Source: Piscirickettsiaceae bacterium
GTDB taxonomy: Bacteria; Pseudomonadota; Gammaproteobacteria; Nitrosococcales; Methylophagaceae
DNA: 49,283 nt
Assembly (NCBI GenBank): GCA_024685995.1
Contig: JAIBDY010000015.1
Coordinates: 1-49,283, forward strand
Direction: 5' to 3'
Shown: piece by piece, positions 7,479 through 16,307 of the stretch
Layout: every line of letters starts with the position of its first letter
How positions within the stretch are numbered: the stretch's first letter is position 1
Made by a program: the position numbers and the translations under genes
Notes under the pieces: generated by a model
What the model saw: the letters and a program-made list of their open reading frames with translations, nothing else
What the model was told of the DNA's origin: nothing
Databases searched by the model: none

Positions 7479-8705
7479 ATGAGAGAAAAATTAGTCCTGA
7501 TCGGTAATGGTATGGCCGGCATGCGTACCATTGATGAGCTATTGAAACTGGCGCCTGACAAATACCAAATTACGGTGTTTGGTGCTGAACCACATGGCAA
7601 TTACAACCGTATTATGCTGTCACCGGTATTGGCGGGCGATAAAACCATTGATGATATTATTATTAATGATTTGCAGTGGTATGAAGATAATCATATTCAC
7701 TTGCTGACCAATACCACGGTGACGGAGATTGATCGTGTTCAACGCAAAGTCATTGCCGATGACGGGACAGAAGTTGATTACGACCGCTTGATACTGGCGA
7801 CTGGGTCAAATCCCGTCATGTTGTCTGTCCCAGGAAGTGGCTTAGAAGGTGTTATTAGCTTTCGTGATATCAATGACGTCAATACCATGATCAATACGGC
7901 GAAAACGCATCACAAAGCGGTAGTAATTGGTGGTGGTTTATTAGGCTTGGAAGCGGCAAATGGCTTGATGCAACAAGGGATGGAGGTGACCGTTGTGCAT
8001 CGAAGTGACACCTTAATGAATCAACAGTTGGATAAAACAGCGGCTGATTTAATGCGGGTTGAGCTAGAAGCAAAAGGCCTTAAGTTTTTGATGCGTCATA
8101 GTACACAGGCTTTCTTGGGACACGACCGGGTAGAAAAAGTGCAGTTTGATGATGGTAGCGAGATTGCTGCTGACTTGGTTGTGATGGCCATTGGTGTTAG
8201 ACCTAATATTGCCTTAGCTGAAAAGTCTGGTATTCAATGTGAGCGCGGCATCTTGGTGAATGATACCCTACAGACTTATACGCCGACGATTTATGCTGTG
8301 GGTGAGTGCGTGCAACATCGTCAGCAAACATTTGGCTTAGTCGCGCCGTTATTTGAGCAAGCCAAAGTCTGTGCAAACCATTTGGCCGAAATAGGTTTTG
8401 CGATGTATATGACGCCAGTGACCGCTACCCAACTCAAAGTGACGGGTATTGATTTGTTTTCTGCTGGTGATTATCAAGGGAATGCCAATAGCCAAGTGAT
8501 CGTCTACTCTGATCCACAGCGTTATCACTACAAAAAGCTGGTGATTGAAGACCATAAGATCGTCGGCATCGTTCTTTATGGTGCGATCGTCGATGGCCGA
8601 TGGTACTTTTCTTTACTGAATTCAAAACAAGATATCTCACCTATCCGTGACACCTTGGTGTTTGGACAGCAATATTGTGAACCGGAACAGGTAACCTCTT
8701 CATGA
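7479..8705 (+). CDS. nasC: FAD/NAD(P)-dependent electron-transfer subunit of assimilatory nitrate reductase
   Basis: The 408-residue protein from ATG 7479 has FAD motif VLIGNGMAGMRT (5-16), NAD motif VVIGGGLLGLEAANGL near 148-163, and the FAD-closing AVGECVQH near 273-280. It resembles the N-terminal half of NirB but has no Fe-S or siroheme part. In Klebsiella NasC passes electrons from NADH to NasA; the same role fits because nasA overlaps its stop (ATGA). The start at 7479 is chosen because MREKLVLIGNGMAG aligns with the family N-terminus; an upstream in-frame ATG at 7425 lies inside phzF. No clear Shine-Dalgarno is seen, so coupling to phzF (7-bp gap) is likely. Confidence 0.88.
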   Translation: MREKLVLIGNGMAGMRTIDELLKLAPDKYQITVFGAEPHGNYNRIMLSPVLAGDKTIDDIIINDLQWYEDNHIHLLTNTTVTEIDRVQRKVIADDGTEVDYDRLILATGSNPVMLSVPGSGLEGVISFRDINDVNTMINTAKTHHKAVVIGGGLLGLEAANGLMQQGMEVTVVHRSDTLMNQQLDKTAADLMRVELEAKGLKFLMRHSTQAFLGHDRVEKVQFDDGSEIAADLVVMAIGVRPNIALAEKSGIQCERGILVNDTLQTYTPTIYAVGECVQHRQQTFGLVAPLFEQAKVCANHLAEIGFAMYMTPVTATQLKVTGIDLFSAGDYQGNANSQVIVYSDPQRYHYKKLVIEDHKIVGIVLYGAIVDGRWYFSLLNSKQDISPIRDTLVFGQQYCEPEQVTSS

Positions 8706-11356
8706 GCGAAACAACGATAACAAAAACAACCTGTCCTTATTGTGGTGTTGGCTGTGGTGTTTTGGTGAACGCTACTGCTGATGGCGACGTGACTGTATCA
8801 GGGGATCCAGATCATCCAGCCAATTGGGGTCGTTTATGCTCAAAAGGGTCTGCGCTGGCCGATACAATAGAGCTTGATGGTCGGCTACTTTATCCATCGG
8901 TAGATGGTGAGCAGGTGTCATGGGAGCGTGCGCTTGATACTGTCAGTGATAGATTGGCCAACATTATTGCACAAGATGGTCCTGATGCGGTGGCTTTTTA
9001 TGTGTCGGGTCAATTGCTTACGGAAGATTATTACGTTGCCAATAAATTAATGAAGGGATTTATCGGTAGTGGCAATATTGATACCAATTCACGTCTCTGT
9101 ATGTCCTCTGCGGTGGCGGGATATAAACGCGCATTTGGCTCGGACTCGGTGCCGTGTAGTTATCAAGATTTAGAACAAGCCGATTTAATCGTGCTAGAAG
9201 GATCCAATTTAGCTTGGTGCCATCCGGTTATTTTTCAACGGATAACACAGGCCAAACAACAACGACCCAACTTAAAAATCGTGGTCATTGACCCCCGCAA
9301 AACCGCGAGCTGTGATATCGCTGATCATTATTTAGCACTGAAGCCCGGATCGGACGCGATGCTGTTTAATGGATTATTGAATTATCTTCATCAGCACGGC
9401 TATGTTGACGAGGCTTTTATTGAACAGCATACCGACGGTATGGCCGAAGCGTTGGCAGCAGCGCAGCGTTCATCTGGTGATATGCAACAATTGGCAGAGG
9501 ATTGTGGTTTAACGTCTGCTGAACTCAACACCTTTTTTGCGTTGTTTGCTGATACACAAAAAGTGGTGACACTCTACTCTCAAGGCGTGAACCAATCGTC
9601 ATCAGGCACCGACAAGTCTAATAGTATTATTAATTGTTATTTAGCCACCGGACGTATCGGTCAGCCAGCAATGGGGCCGTTTTCGATTACAGGTCAACCC
9701 AATGCGATGGGAGGACGTGAAGTGGGTGGCTTGAGCAATCAGCTAGCGGCACACATGGAGTTAGCTAATGCCGACCATCATGATTTGGTATCGCGATTTT
9801 GGCAAAGTGATAATGTGGCTTCATCAGAAGGTGCTAAAGCTGTAGACATGTTTGATGCGGTCGCCAATGGCAAAATCAAAGCCATTTGGATTATGGCGAC
9901 AAATCCTGTGGTCAGTATGCCCGATGCCGATAAAGTGAAGGCGGCGCTGGAAGCTTGTGAATTGGTTATCGTGTCTGATTGTGAAGCCAATACCGATACC
10001 ACGGCCTGTGCGGATATTTTACTACCCGCCTTAGCGTGGGGGGAAAAAACGGGTACAGTGACCAATTCTGAACGACGAATTTCGCGGCAACGTGCTTTTT
10101 TAGACCAGCCGGGTGAAGCCAAGCAAGATTGGTGGATTATCAGTCAAGTGGCACAACGAATGGGATTTGCTTCGTCGTTCGACTATCAAAATAGTGCGGC
10201 TATTTTCCAAGAACATGCGGCTTTATCGGGCTTCGAAAATAACGGTTTACGGGATTTTGATATTAGTGCGCTTAAGGCTATTAACGATAATGATTATGAA
10301 CAACTAAAGCCGGTGCAATGGCCGATTAATACCGACGCACCCGCTGGCACCGAACGTTTATTTGGTGATCATCATTTTTTTACGCCGAATGGCCGTGCGA
10401 AACTGATCGCGATCGATCCGCGTCGTCCCGTTCATCAGGTCTCTGAAGACTATCCCTTATTGTTAAATACGGGGCGGGTGAGAGATCAGTGGCATACGAT
10501 GACCCGAACAGCACGTAGTCCCAAGCTAAATAATCATACTGCTGAACCGATGGTCGAGCTGCATGCGTCTGATGCCAAAGCCTTGAAATTAACGCAAGGC
10601 ATGTTGGCCAAGGTGAACAGTGCCCGTGGTGAGGTGATTGTCCGTGTTGCTATCAGCGATGGGCAGCAACGAGGCCAGGTTTTCATGCCTATCCATTGGA
10701 ACCAACAGTTTGCCTCAAATGCGAGGGTGGATAGTTTAATCCATGCCAGCGTTGACCCTATTTCGGGGCAACCTGAGTTTAAGCAAACCCCTGTCGACAT
10801 TACATCGTATCATGCCGCTTGGCATGGTTTTATCTTGTCTCGAACTGCTTTGATACCACCGACTCATAGTTATTGGGTGGCGATTAAAGGGCAACAATTT
10901 TGGCGTTATGAACTGGCCGGAGAAACGGCGTTATCTGATATCCATGAATGGATGGCACAACAGCTGGGTGAGCAGGGTGATTGTATACAATTTGAAGATG
11001 CCTCGTTAGGCGTGTATCGCAGTGCAAAATTAGTGAGTAATCGCCTAAGCTGGGTCGCCTTTATTAGCCGCAGTCAGGCCTTACCGACCCGTTCTTGGTT
11101 GAGTCAGCTTTTCCTAGAAGAAAAGATCAGCGACGAGGTCAGAATAGGCTTATTGGCCGCGAGACCTGGCGTGGCCTTACCCGATGTTGGCCCTATGGTG
11201 TGTGCCTGTTTTGGGGTGGGTGAAAATACTATTATGGATGCGATTCGGGATCAACAAGCCACTACCGTCGAACAGGTTGGGCAGTGCCTAAAAGCAGGGA
11301 CCAATTGCGGCTCTTGTATTCCTGAAATAAAAAAGTTGCTTCCACAACACCAATAA
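8702..11356 (+). CDS. nasA: Assimilatory nitrate reductase catalytic subunit
   Basis: NasA is a cytoplasmic Mo-bis-MGD enzyme reducing nitrate to nitrite. The 884-residue protein starts with the [4Fe-4S] motif C11-P-Y-C14-G-V-G-C18 and C46. The expected Mo ligand is C133 in RLCMSS. Downstream segments are typical of the DMSO-reductase superfamily (GVNQSSSGTDKSNSIIN near 300, ATGRIGQPAMGPFSITGQPNAMGGREVGGL split across 317-346, the guanine-dinucleotide binding region near 590-690). The C-terminus carries a BFD-type [2Fe-2S] domain with C834, C836, C869 and C872, as in many NasA proteins, the likely entry point for electrons from NasC. It closes the nirB-nirD-phzF-nasC-nasA operon; no terminator is evident after it. 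Confidence 0.96.
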   Translation: MSETTITKTTCPYCGVGCGVLVNATADGDVTVSGDPDHPANWGRLCSKGSALADTIELDGRLLYPSVDGEQVSWERALDTVSDRLANIIAQDGPDAVAFYVSGQLLTEDYYVANKLMKGFIGSGNIDTNSRLCMSSAVAGYKRAFGSDSVPCSYQDLEQADLIVLEGSNLAWCHPVIFQRITQAKQQRPNLKIVVIDPRKTASCDIADHYLALKPGSDAMLFNGLLNYLHQHGYVDEAFIEQHTDGMAEALAAAQRSSGDMQQLAEDCGLTSAELNTFFALFADTQKVVTLYSQGVNQSSSGTDKSNSIINCYLATGRIGQPAMGPFSITGQPNAMGGREVGGLSNQLAAHMELANADHHDLVSRFWQSDNVASSEGAKAVDMFDAVANGKIKAIWIMATNPVVSMPDADKVKAALEACELVIVSDCEANTDTTACADILLPALAWGEKTGTVTNSERRISRQRAFLDQPGEAKQDWWIISQVAQRMGFASSFDYQNSAAIFQEHAALSGFENNGLRDFDISALKAINDNDYEQLKPVQWPINTDAPAGTERLFGDHHFFTPNGRAKLIAIDPRRPVHQVSEDYPLLLNTGRVRDQWHTMTRTARSPKLNNHTAEPMVELHASDAKALKLTQGMLAKVNSARGEVIVRVAISDGQQRGQVFMPIHWNQQFASNARVDSLIHASVDPISGQPEFKQTPVDITSYHAAWHGFILSRTALIPPTHSYWVAIKGQQFWRYELAGETALSDIHEWMAQQLGEQGDCIQFEDASLGVYRSAKLVSNRLSWVAFISRSQALPTRSWLSQLFLEEKISDEVRIGLLAARPGVALPDVGPMVCACFGVGENTIMDAIRDQQATTVEQVGQCLKAGTNCGSCIPEIKKLLPQHQ

Positions 11357-11373
11357 AGACCAGACGACTTTAG

Positions 11374-11408
11374 TGCACGGTATTAATGCACGGGACAGTA
11401 ATGGTGCA
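11374..11408 (+). promoter_or_regulatory. Tandem candidate NtrC sites upstream of the channel gene
   Basis: TGCAC-GGTATTA-ATGCA (11374-11390) has one mismatch to TGCAC-N7-GTGCA. GGGAC-AGTAATG-GTGCA (11392-11408) has two mismatches, all in the left arm. The two sites are 18 bp apart start to start, about 90-125 bp upstream of the predicted transcription start. Confidence 0.6.
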
Positions 11409-11471
11409 TTAGCTGTACATAATCCTTCTAAGTTGTTCTGAATAACTCTTAAAATCAACAGCTTACTATGT

Positions 11472-11487
11472 TGGCAGGTTAATTGCT
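11472..11487 (+). promoter_or_regulatory. Sigma-54 promoter of the channel-nasT unit
   Basis: TGGCAGG-TTAA-TTGCT differs from TGGCACG-N4-TTGCW at one base. GG is at 11473-11474 and GC at 11485-11486, with exact spacing. The predicted start is near 11498, just before the leader structures. Confidence 0.8.
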
Positions 11488-11495
11488 TTTAGTTG

Positions 11496-11586
11496 TCTGA
11501 TATTCGCAAAGGCGCAGAGAAATACTCTATTTTGAATGGTAATGAAGCCATGCTCAGCCTTGTTGAGTATGGCTTTTTGTTTTTTA
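11496..11586 (+). promoter_or_regulatory. ANTAR (NasT) antitermination leader of the channel gene
   Basis: An intrinsic terminator has a 12-bp stem (AAGCCATGCTCA, 11545-11556, with 11564-11575), a 7-nt loop and T5-G-T6. Its 5' arm overlaps a hairpin ATGGT-(AATGAA)-GCCAT (11536-11551). The hexaloop has A at position 1 and G at position 4, the signature of ANTAR P2. A weaker P1 candidate has loop AAAGGC (11508-11513) closed by two GC pairs, with TCTG/CAGA outside as an alternative. NasT binding to P2 would block the terminator. P2 and terminator are clear; P1 is uncertain. Confidence 0.7.
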
Positions 11587-11602
11587 TATATAAGGAAAAA
11601 AG

Positions 11603-12850
11603 ATGGCTTCTATACATAAACCAATTACGTTAACTCTGTTAGCATCGACAATGAGTTCTTTCTTGATGGCATCGACTGCTAAGGCAGAAGTTAGCTTGAT
11701 TGAGGCGATAGCAGACGGCAAAGTGAGTTTCTCGGCTCGTGTACGTTATGAAACAGTTGATCAGGACAATGCGTTAAAAGATGCTGATGCGCTGACATTG
11801 AGAACGACATTGGGCTATAAGACAGGTTTATTCAACGGTTTTAGTGGTTTTGTTGAGTTTGAAGATGTCTCAGAGTTGGGCTCAGATAGTTATAACAGTA
11901 CAACCAATGGTCAAGGCATGTATTCCGTTATCGCAGATCCCGATGGCACTGAGGTGAATCAAGCATATTTGCAATATAACGGGTTTGGCAGTGAATTTAA
12001 ATTAGGTCGCCAAGAAATATTTTATAGGCAGGCGCCGTTTCATCGCTTTATCGGTAATGTGTTATGGCGACAAAATCACCAGTCTTATGATGCCATTAGT
12101 GTCTCGAACAGTTCACTAGCCGATACTAAACTCAGCTATGCCTATATTAATAAAGTGAATACGATTTTTGGTGATGACCGTAATGTTGGTACCTTTATTG
12201 ACGATGGGGTTATTGATTTAGACGCGCATTTGTTTAACGTGCAATACAGCGGATTGCCTATGGGTAACCTTGAAGCATATGGTTACTTATTCGATTATGA
12301 AGATGCGAAAACAACGTCATCTCAGACCTTTGGGGTACGCTTCAGTGGTGCACAAGCTGTCGATGAGAGCATGAAAGTGCTTTACAGTGCCGAGTATGCT
12401 AATCAAAGTGATTATAAAGATGGCACGATGGATGACCAAGGTTATTACCTGGTCGAGCTAGGCACAAAATATAAAGGGTGGGTAGCCAAACTTTCTCATG
12501 AAGTGCAAGAAGGCGATGGCGTCTCTAGCTTTAAAACCCCGTTGGGTACAAACCATGCCTATCAGGGCTGGGCTGATCAGTTTTTGACCACGCCAGCACA
12601 AGGATTAAAAGATACCTACTTCACCGTGGTGGGTAATGTGTTAGGAGCTAAGTTGGTGGCTGTCTATCACGACTATGAAACAGATGAAGACGGTTTGGAT
12701 GCGGGCTCAGAACTGGATGTGTTATTACAAAAAAGCTTTGCAAAACATTATACCGTCGGTGTGAAGTTTGCTGATTACAATGCGGATGATGAATATACAA
12801 GCACGGTCGATACCGAAAAGTTCTGGGTCTTTGGCCAAGTTAAGTTCTAA
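11603..12850 (+). CDS. Outer-membrane porin-like channel of the nitrate region
   Basis: The 415-residue protein has a Sec signal peptide (MASIHKP...FLMASTAKA, cleavage after about residue 28) and then alternating amphipathic beta strands typical of a barrel: VSFSARVRYETV, LTLRTTLGYKT, FSGFVEFEDV, NQAYLQYNGFGSEFKLGRQEI, and a final KFWVFGQVKF ending in Phe as in outer-membrane proteins. The pattern resembles porin/AlgE-like barrels annotated as alginate-export family. Nothing here points to alginate. It is expressed from an NtrC/sigma-54 promoter through an ANTAR leader, so passage of nitrate or nitrite across the outer membrane is a reasonable inference. AAGGA precedes the ATG. NasT follows after 77 bp with no terminator between. 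Confidence 0.85.
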   Translation: MASIHKPITLTLLASTMSSFLMASTAKAEVSLIEAIADGKVSFSARVRYETVDQDNALKDADALTLRTTLGYKTGLFNGFSGFVEFEDVSELGSDSYNSTTNGQGMYSVIADPDGTEVNQAYLQYNGFGSEFKLGRQEIFYRQAPFHRFIGNVLWRQNHQSYDAISVSNSSLADTKLSYAYINKVNTIFGDDRNVGTFIDDGVIDLDAHLFNVQYSGLPMGNLEAYGYLFDYEDAKTTSSQTFGVRFSGAQAVDESMKVLYSAEYANQSDYKDGTMDDQGYYLVELGTKYKGWVAKLSHEVQEGDGVSSFKTPLGTNHAYQGWADQFLTTPAQGLKDTYFTVVGNVLGAKLVAVYHDYETDEDGLDAGSELDVLLQKSFAKHYTVGVKFADYNADDEYTSTVDTEKFWVFGQVKF

Positions 12851-12927
12851 GTTAAATGGGATGTACTGTTGTCTTATCTGAGCAACAGACATTCAGGTGT
12901 CAATAATGAACAATAATAGAACGAATT

Positions 12928-13515
12928 ATGACGATTAATACCGTTATTATCAGTGAGTCGAGCCAAGCACTCACGTTGTTAGAGACGGTGCTCAAGCCGA
13001 GTGATTACGACATCGTGTTTTCTGGCTCGTCACTACAACAGTTATTGGCTGACGCAGGCCTGCGTCAGCCAGAGCTGATTATTATCAATATTGATAAACC
13101 ATCAACAAGCTTAATTAAGCAGTTAACGGTCATTAATCAACAGTACCCATTACCTATTGTCGTGTTTACGAAAAGTGACAGTGAGGATGCGATCGAGCAG
13201 TTTATAACTGCTGGGGTGAGTGCTTATGTGGTTGATGGCTTGCGTGAAGATAGGGTGTTGGCCATTTTAAGAACTGCGATGGCACGTTTTCAGCAACAAA
13301 GCAGTGTCCAAAAAGAGCTCAATTCGCTGAAAATTAATTTGGCAGATAGAAAAATAATTGAGCGTGCTAAGGGGATTATTATGACCCAACGGCAATGCTC
13401 TGAAAATGAAGCCTATACATTACTAAGAACCAATGCCATGACGCAAAATGTGCGCCTAGCAGCATTAGCCAAAAATATCGTTGACACGGTCAATTTATGG
13501 AAAACGTCGTCCTGA
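12928..13515 (+). CDS. nasT: NasT-type ANTAR antiterminator with degenerate receiver domain
   Basis: The 195-residue protein has an N-terminal receiver-like domain (about 1-125) and a C-terminal ANTAR RNA-binding domain (about 137-190) with RAKGIIMTQ and NEAYTLLR motifs. ANTAR proteins bind paired hexaloop hairpins and stop terminator formation. In the receiver the phosphoacceptor position reads IIIN (N54) instead of IxID, and the acidic pocket near residue 9 is weak (ISES), so phosphorylation seems unlikely. NasT proteins are known to be controlled by the NrtA-like sensor NasS, which releases NasT on nitrate or nitrite; no nasS is in the window. Its likely targets are the channel and nrtA leaders on either side. 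Confidence 0.92.
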   Translation: MTINTVIISESSQALTLLETVLKPSDYDIVFSGSSLQQLLADAGLRQPELIIINIDKPSTSLIKQLTVINQQYPLPIVVFTKSDSEDAIEQFITAGVSAYVVDGLREDRVLAILRTAMARFQQQSSVQKELNSLKINLADRKIIERAKGIIMTQRQCSENEAYTLLRTNAMTQNVRLAALAKNIVDTVNLWKTSS

Positions 13516-13524
13516 ACGGGGTTG

Positions 13525-13541
13525 CGCACTAATTCTGTGCA
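13525..13541 (+). promoter_or_regulatory. Candidate NtrC site upstream of nrtA
   Basis: CGCAC-TAATTCT-GTGCA has one mismatch to TGCAC-N7-GTGCA. It lies about 121-137 bp upstream of the predicted nrtA transcription start, a usual distance for NtrC enhancers. Confidence 0.6.
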
Positions 13542-13543
13542 CT

Positions 13544-13574
13544 AAGAGCCACTTTGTTTCAAAGTGGCTCTTTT
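13544..13574 (+). terminator. Terminator of nasT
   Basis: A perfect 13-bp stem (13544-13556 with 13560-13572) and a TTT loop is followed by a short T-run. It starts 29 bp after the nasT stop and separates nasT from the nrtA promoter. Confidence 0.9.
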
Positions 13575-13635
13575 ATTATCGGGCTTGTTGATTTTATAGT
13601 TTGTAAGTTGTTGTAACTATTTATTTTAAAGGTAT

Positions 13636-13651
13636 TGGCACGAACTCTGCT
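13636..13651 (+). promoter_or_regulatory. Sigma-54 promoter of the nrtA operon
   Basis: TGGCACG-AACT-CTGCT matches TGGCACG-N4-TTGCW at all but one base. GG is at 13637-13638 and GC at 13649-13650. The predicted start near 13662 is 10 nt before the first ANTAR hairpin. Confidence 0.85.
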
Positions 13652-13671
13652 TTACCCCTAGTTAAGACTAC

Positions 13672-13778
13672 TATCCCAACGGCGGGATAATGGGTAATGA
13701 GATTGTAAGTTAGTTAATTTGTAAGTTTGGATAAAGGCGTCCTTCGAGAACTTGTTCTTGAGCGGCGCCTTTTTTTTT
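13672..13778 (+). promoter_or_regulatory. Two-hairpin ANTAR (NasT) leader with terminator, nrtA operon
   Basis: P1 is TATCCC-(AACGGC)-GGGATA (13672-13689), a perfect 6-bp stem. P2 is GGAT-(AAAGGC)-GTCC (13729-13742). Both hexaloops have A1 and G4, the ANTAR RNA signature. The terminator pairs 13733-13741 with 13764-13772 (9 bp, one G-T) and is followed by nine T (13770-13778). P2 uses the same bases as the terminator's 5' arm, so only one can form. This is the known architecture of NasR/NasT/EutV leaders, where protein bound to P1-P2 permits read-through. Confidence 0.88.
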
Positions 13779-13799
13779 GATTGTATTTTGGAGTATCTG

Positions 13800-15200
13800 A
13801 TGACCAGTATGAATACACTTTTTTCACGTCGAAAAATTGTGAAAACCTTGGCCGCAGTCACAATGGCAGTTAGTGCCATTGCTGTCCCCTTTAATAGTGC
13901 TTTATCAGCACCAGGGGAGCTAGAAAAGGAAGATTTGAAGTTTGGCTTTATTAAATTAACCGATATGGCACCGTTGGCGATTGCCTATGAAAAAGGCTTT
14001 TTCGAAGACGAAGGCTTGTATGTCACTCTAGAAGCGCAAGCTAACTGGAAAGTGTTATTAGATGGTGTTATCGATGGTAAATTGGATGGGGCGCATATGC
14101 TCGCAGGCCAGCCTTTAGGCGCCACCATTGGTTTTGGAACCAAAGCCGATATTATCACGGCCTTCAGCATGGACTTAAATGGTAATGCCATCACGGTATC
14201 TAATGATATTTGGCAGCAAATGAAGCCCAATGTCCCAGTTGAAGACGGCAAAGCTGTTCATCCGATTAGCGCTTCGGCGTTAAAGCCCGTTGTGGATAAA
14301 TATATCGATGAAGGGAAGCCTTTTAATATGGGCATGGTATTCCCAGTATCGACGCACAACTATGAGTTACGTTATTGGCTCGCAGCTGGAGGCATTCATC
14401 CAGGCTATTATGCACCGCATAAGGGGGACGTCAGTGGACAAATCGATGCCGAGGCCATGTTGTCTGTGACGCCACCACCCCAAATGCCATCTACAATGGA
14501 AGCTGGAACCATTTATGGCTATTGTGTTGGCGAACCTTGGAACCAACAAGCTGTATTTAAAGGCATTGGTGTACCCGTTATCACGGATTATGAAATCTGG
14601 AAGAACAACCCTGAAAAAGTGTTTGGTGTCAGTCAAACGTGGGCCGATACTAATCCAAATACCCACATCGCTGTCGTCAAATCATTAATCCGCGCCGCAG
14701 CATGGTTGGATGAGAACAATAATGCCAATCGACCGGAAGCGGTGAAGATTTTGTCTCAAAGTAATTATGTCGGTGCCGATTACGATGTCATCGCCAACAG
14801 TATGACCGGGACATTTGAATATGAAAAAGGCGATAAGCGTGATGTGCCTGATTTCAATGTTTTTTATCGCTATAACGCCACCTACCCTTATTACAGCGAT
14901 GCTATCTGGTATTTAACTCAGATGCGTCGATGGGGCCAAATTGCTGAACCAAAAACTGATCAATGGTTTATGGATATGGCTAAACAAGTTTATCGTCCCG
15001 ATATTTACGCGGTTGCGGCTAAAGAGCTTATCGCTGAAGGGAAATTAGATGCCAAAGACTTCCCTGACTTTGCTACCGAGACCGGGTTTAAACCTGCTCA
15101 AACAGAGTTTATTGATGACATTACTTTTGATGGCACACAGCCGAATGCCTACTTGGAACAATTTCCAATTGGTTTAAAGGGTGACACCGTTATCAAATAG
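13800..15200 (+). CDS. nrtA: Nitrate ABC transporter, periplasmic substrate-binding protein
   Basis: NrtA binds nitrate/nitrite and delivers it to NrtBD. The protein has 466 residues from ATG 13800, chosen because GGAG (13790-13793) precedes it by 6 nt and because upstream codons lie inside the leader terminator. The N-terminus [21 protein letters not shown] is a Tat-like twin-arginine signal, with cleavage likely near SALSA (about 33-37). The mature part begins [24 protein letters not shown] and has the CmpA/NrtA family segments [17 protein letters not shown] and [13 protein letters not shown]. The exported signal argues against it being the cytoplasmic sensor NasS. Expression depends on the ANTAR leader. 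Confidence 0.94.
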   Translation: MTSMNTLFSRRKIVKTLAAVTMAVSAIAVPFNSALSAPGELEKEDLKFGFIKLTDMAPLAIAYEKGFFEDEGLYVTLEAQANWKVLLDGVIDGKLDGAHMLAGQPLGATIGFGTKADIITAFSMDLNGNAITVSNDIWQQMKPNVPVEDGKAVHPISASALKPVVDKYIDEGKPFNMGMVFPVSTHNYELRYWLAAGGIHPGYYAPHKGDVSGQIDAEAMLSVTPPPQMPSTMEAGTIYGYCVGEPWNQQAVFKGIGVPVITDYEIWKNNPEKVFGVSQTWADTNPNTHIAVVKSLIRAAAWLDENNNANRPEAVKILSQSNYVGADYDVIANSMTGTFEYEKGDKRDVPDFNVFYRYNATYPYYSDAIWYLTQMRRWGQIAEPKTDQWFMDMAKQVYRPDIYAVAAKELIAEGKLDAKDFPDFATETGFKPAQTEFIDDITFDGTQPNAYLEQFPIGLKGDTVIK

Positions 15201-15218
15201 TGAGTTATGACTGCCTTA

Positions 15219-15246
15219 CCGGCCTGCTTAATGGTGAGCAGGCCGG
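15219..15246 (+). other. Strong hairpin between nrtA and nrtB
   Basis: A perfect 10-bp GC-rich stem CCGGCCTGCT/AGCAGGCCGG with an 8-nt loop lies 18 bp after the nrtA stop. No T-run follows, so it is unlikely to be a full terminator. It may protect the 3' end of nrtA mRNA, giving more binding protein than permease. Confidence 0.7.
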
Positions 15247-15275
15247 CACATAAAGTAGCGTTAAAAAGAGTTTTT

Positions 15276-16298
15276 ATGAAAGATAAAGTAATCAACTTAT
15301 TTGAAATGATGGGGTTTACTTGGTTTATTCCTGTTGTCAGACTGGCAACGGGAGAATCACCAAAACAACAATTATCTACATTAGCGACGATGGTAGGTAT
15401 CCCTGTTTTAGCCTTGGTCGTGTTTTTAGTTCTATGGCATATTGGTGCCGCTAAGGTCATTACCAGTTTGGGTCAAGTGCCTGGCCCTGTGCAAGTCTAT
15501 GAGCAAGCGAATATTCTGATAGATGAGCATTATCAAGAGCGAGAAAAAGCCGTTAAGTTTTATGAGCGGCAAGAGAAACGCAACGCCGAAAAATTAGCCA
15601 AAAACCCAGATGCGACGGTGAAAATTCGACCTTACACCGGGAAGGAAACCTATTTCGATCAAATCCTAACTAGTTTGTTCACGGTTTTTATCGGGTTTCT
15701 CATTGCCAGTGTGATTGCGATCCCTATAGGTATTGTCAGTGGCCTGAGTGACACACTATATTCGGCATTGAATCCGCTGATACAAATATTTAAACCGGTT
15801 TCACCGCTTGCGTGGTTACCGATTGTCACGATGGTGGTCAGTGCAACCTATGTCTCTGCGGACCCCGCGTTTTCAAAATCCTTTATTACCTCGGCGATTA
15901 CGGTGACCTTATGTTCTCTCTGGCCGACATTGATTAATACTGCGGTCGGTGTTTCGTCCATTGATAAGGATCTTATCAATGTGGGTAAAGTCCTGCGTCT
16001 TAATTATTTAACGACCGTGTTTAAAATCGTCATTCCGTCCTCTATTCCAATGATTTTCACTGGATTACGTATTTCTCTTGGGATTGGTTGGATGGTGTTG
16101 ATCGCAGCCGAAATGCTTGCTCAAAATCCGGGTTTAGGTAAGTTTGTTTGGGATGAATTTCAAAATGGTAGCTCATCTTCTCTGGGGCGAATTATGGTGG
16201 CGGTTCTGACTATCGGCATCCTCGGTTTCATGCTTGATCGCATTATGTTAACGATGCAGAAGGCTTTCTCTTACGATAAAAACGCCACAGTGCGCTAG
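15276..16298 (+). CDS. nrtB: Nitrate ABC transporter, permease
   Basis: NrtB is the inner-membrane permease. From ATG 15276 it has 340 residues. AAGAG precedes this ATG by 5 nt; an upstream in-frame ATG at 15207 would place the intergenic hairpin inside the gene, so 15276 is preferred. A first membrane segment (GIPVLALVVFLVLWHIGAAKV, about 38-58) is followed by a charged cytoplasmic insert (about 75-120) typical of NrtB. Five further helices follow, with the BPD_transp EAA-like loop (INVGKVLRLNYLTTVFKIVIPS split across about 235-256). It sits between nrtA and the ATPase gene, with 9 bp to the latter. Confidence 0.94.
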   Translation: MKDKVINLFEMMGFTWFIPVVRLATGESPKQQLSTLATMVGIPVLALVVFLVLWHIGAAKVITSLGQVPGPVQVYEQANILIDEHYQEREKAVKFYERQEKRNAEKLAKNPDATVKIRPYTGKETYFDQILTSLFTVFIGFLIASVIAIPIGIVSGLSDTLYSALNPLIQIFKPVSPLAWLPIVTMVVSATYVSADPAFSKSFITSAITVTLCSLWPTLINTAVGVSSIDKDLINVGKVLRLNYLTTVFKIVIPSSIPMIFTGLRISLGIGWMVLIAAEMLAQNPGLGKFVWDEFQNGSSSSLGRIMVAVLTIGILGFMLDRIMLTMQKAFSYDKNATVR

Positions 16299-16307
16299 GA
16301 GCTTATC

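Noticed and set aside
13752-13799. An ATG upstream of nrtA in the same frame
   Set aside because: It lies inside the leader terminator hairpin, while ATG 13800 has a good GGAG and begins the export signal.
15207-15275. An N-terminal extension of nrtB
   Set aside because: It would encode the intergenic hairpin; the family N-terminus and a ribosome site fit ATG 15276.
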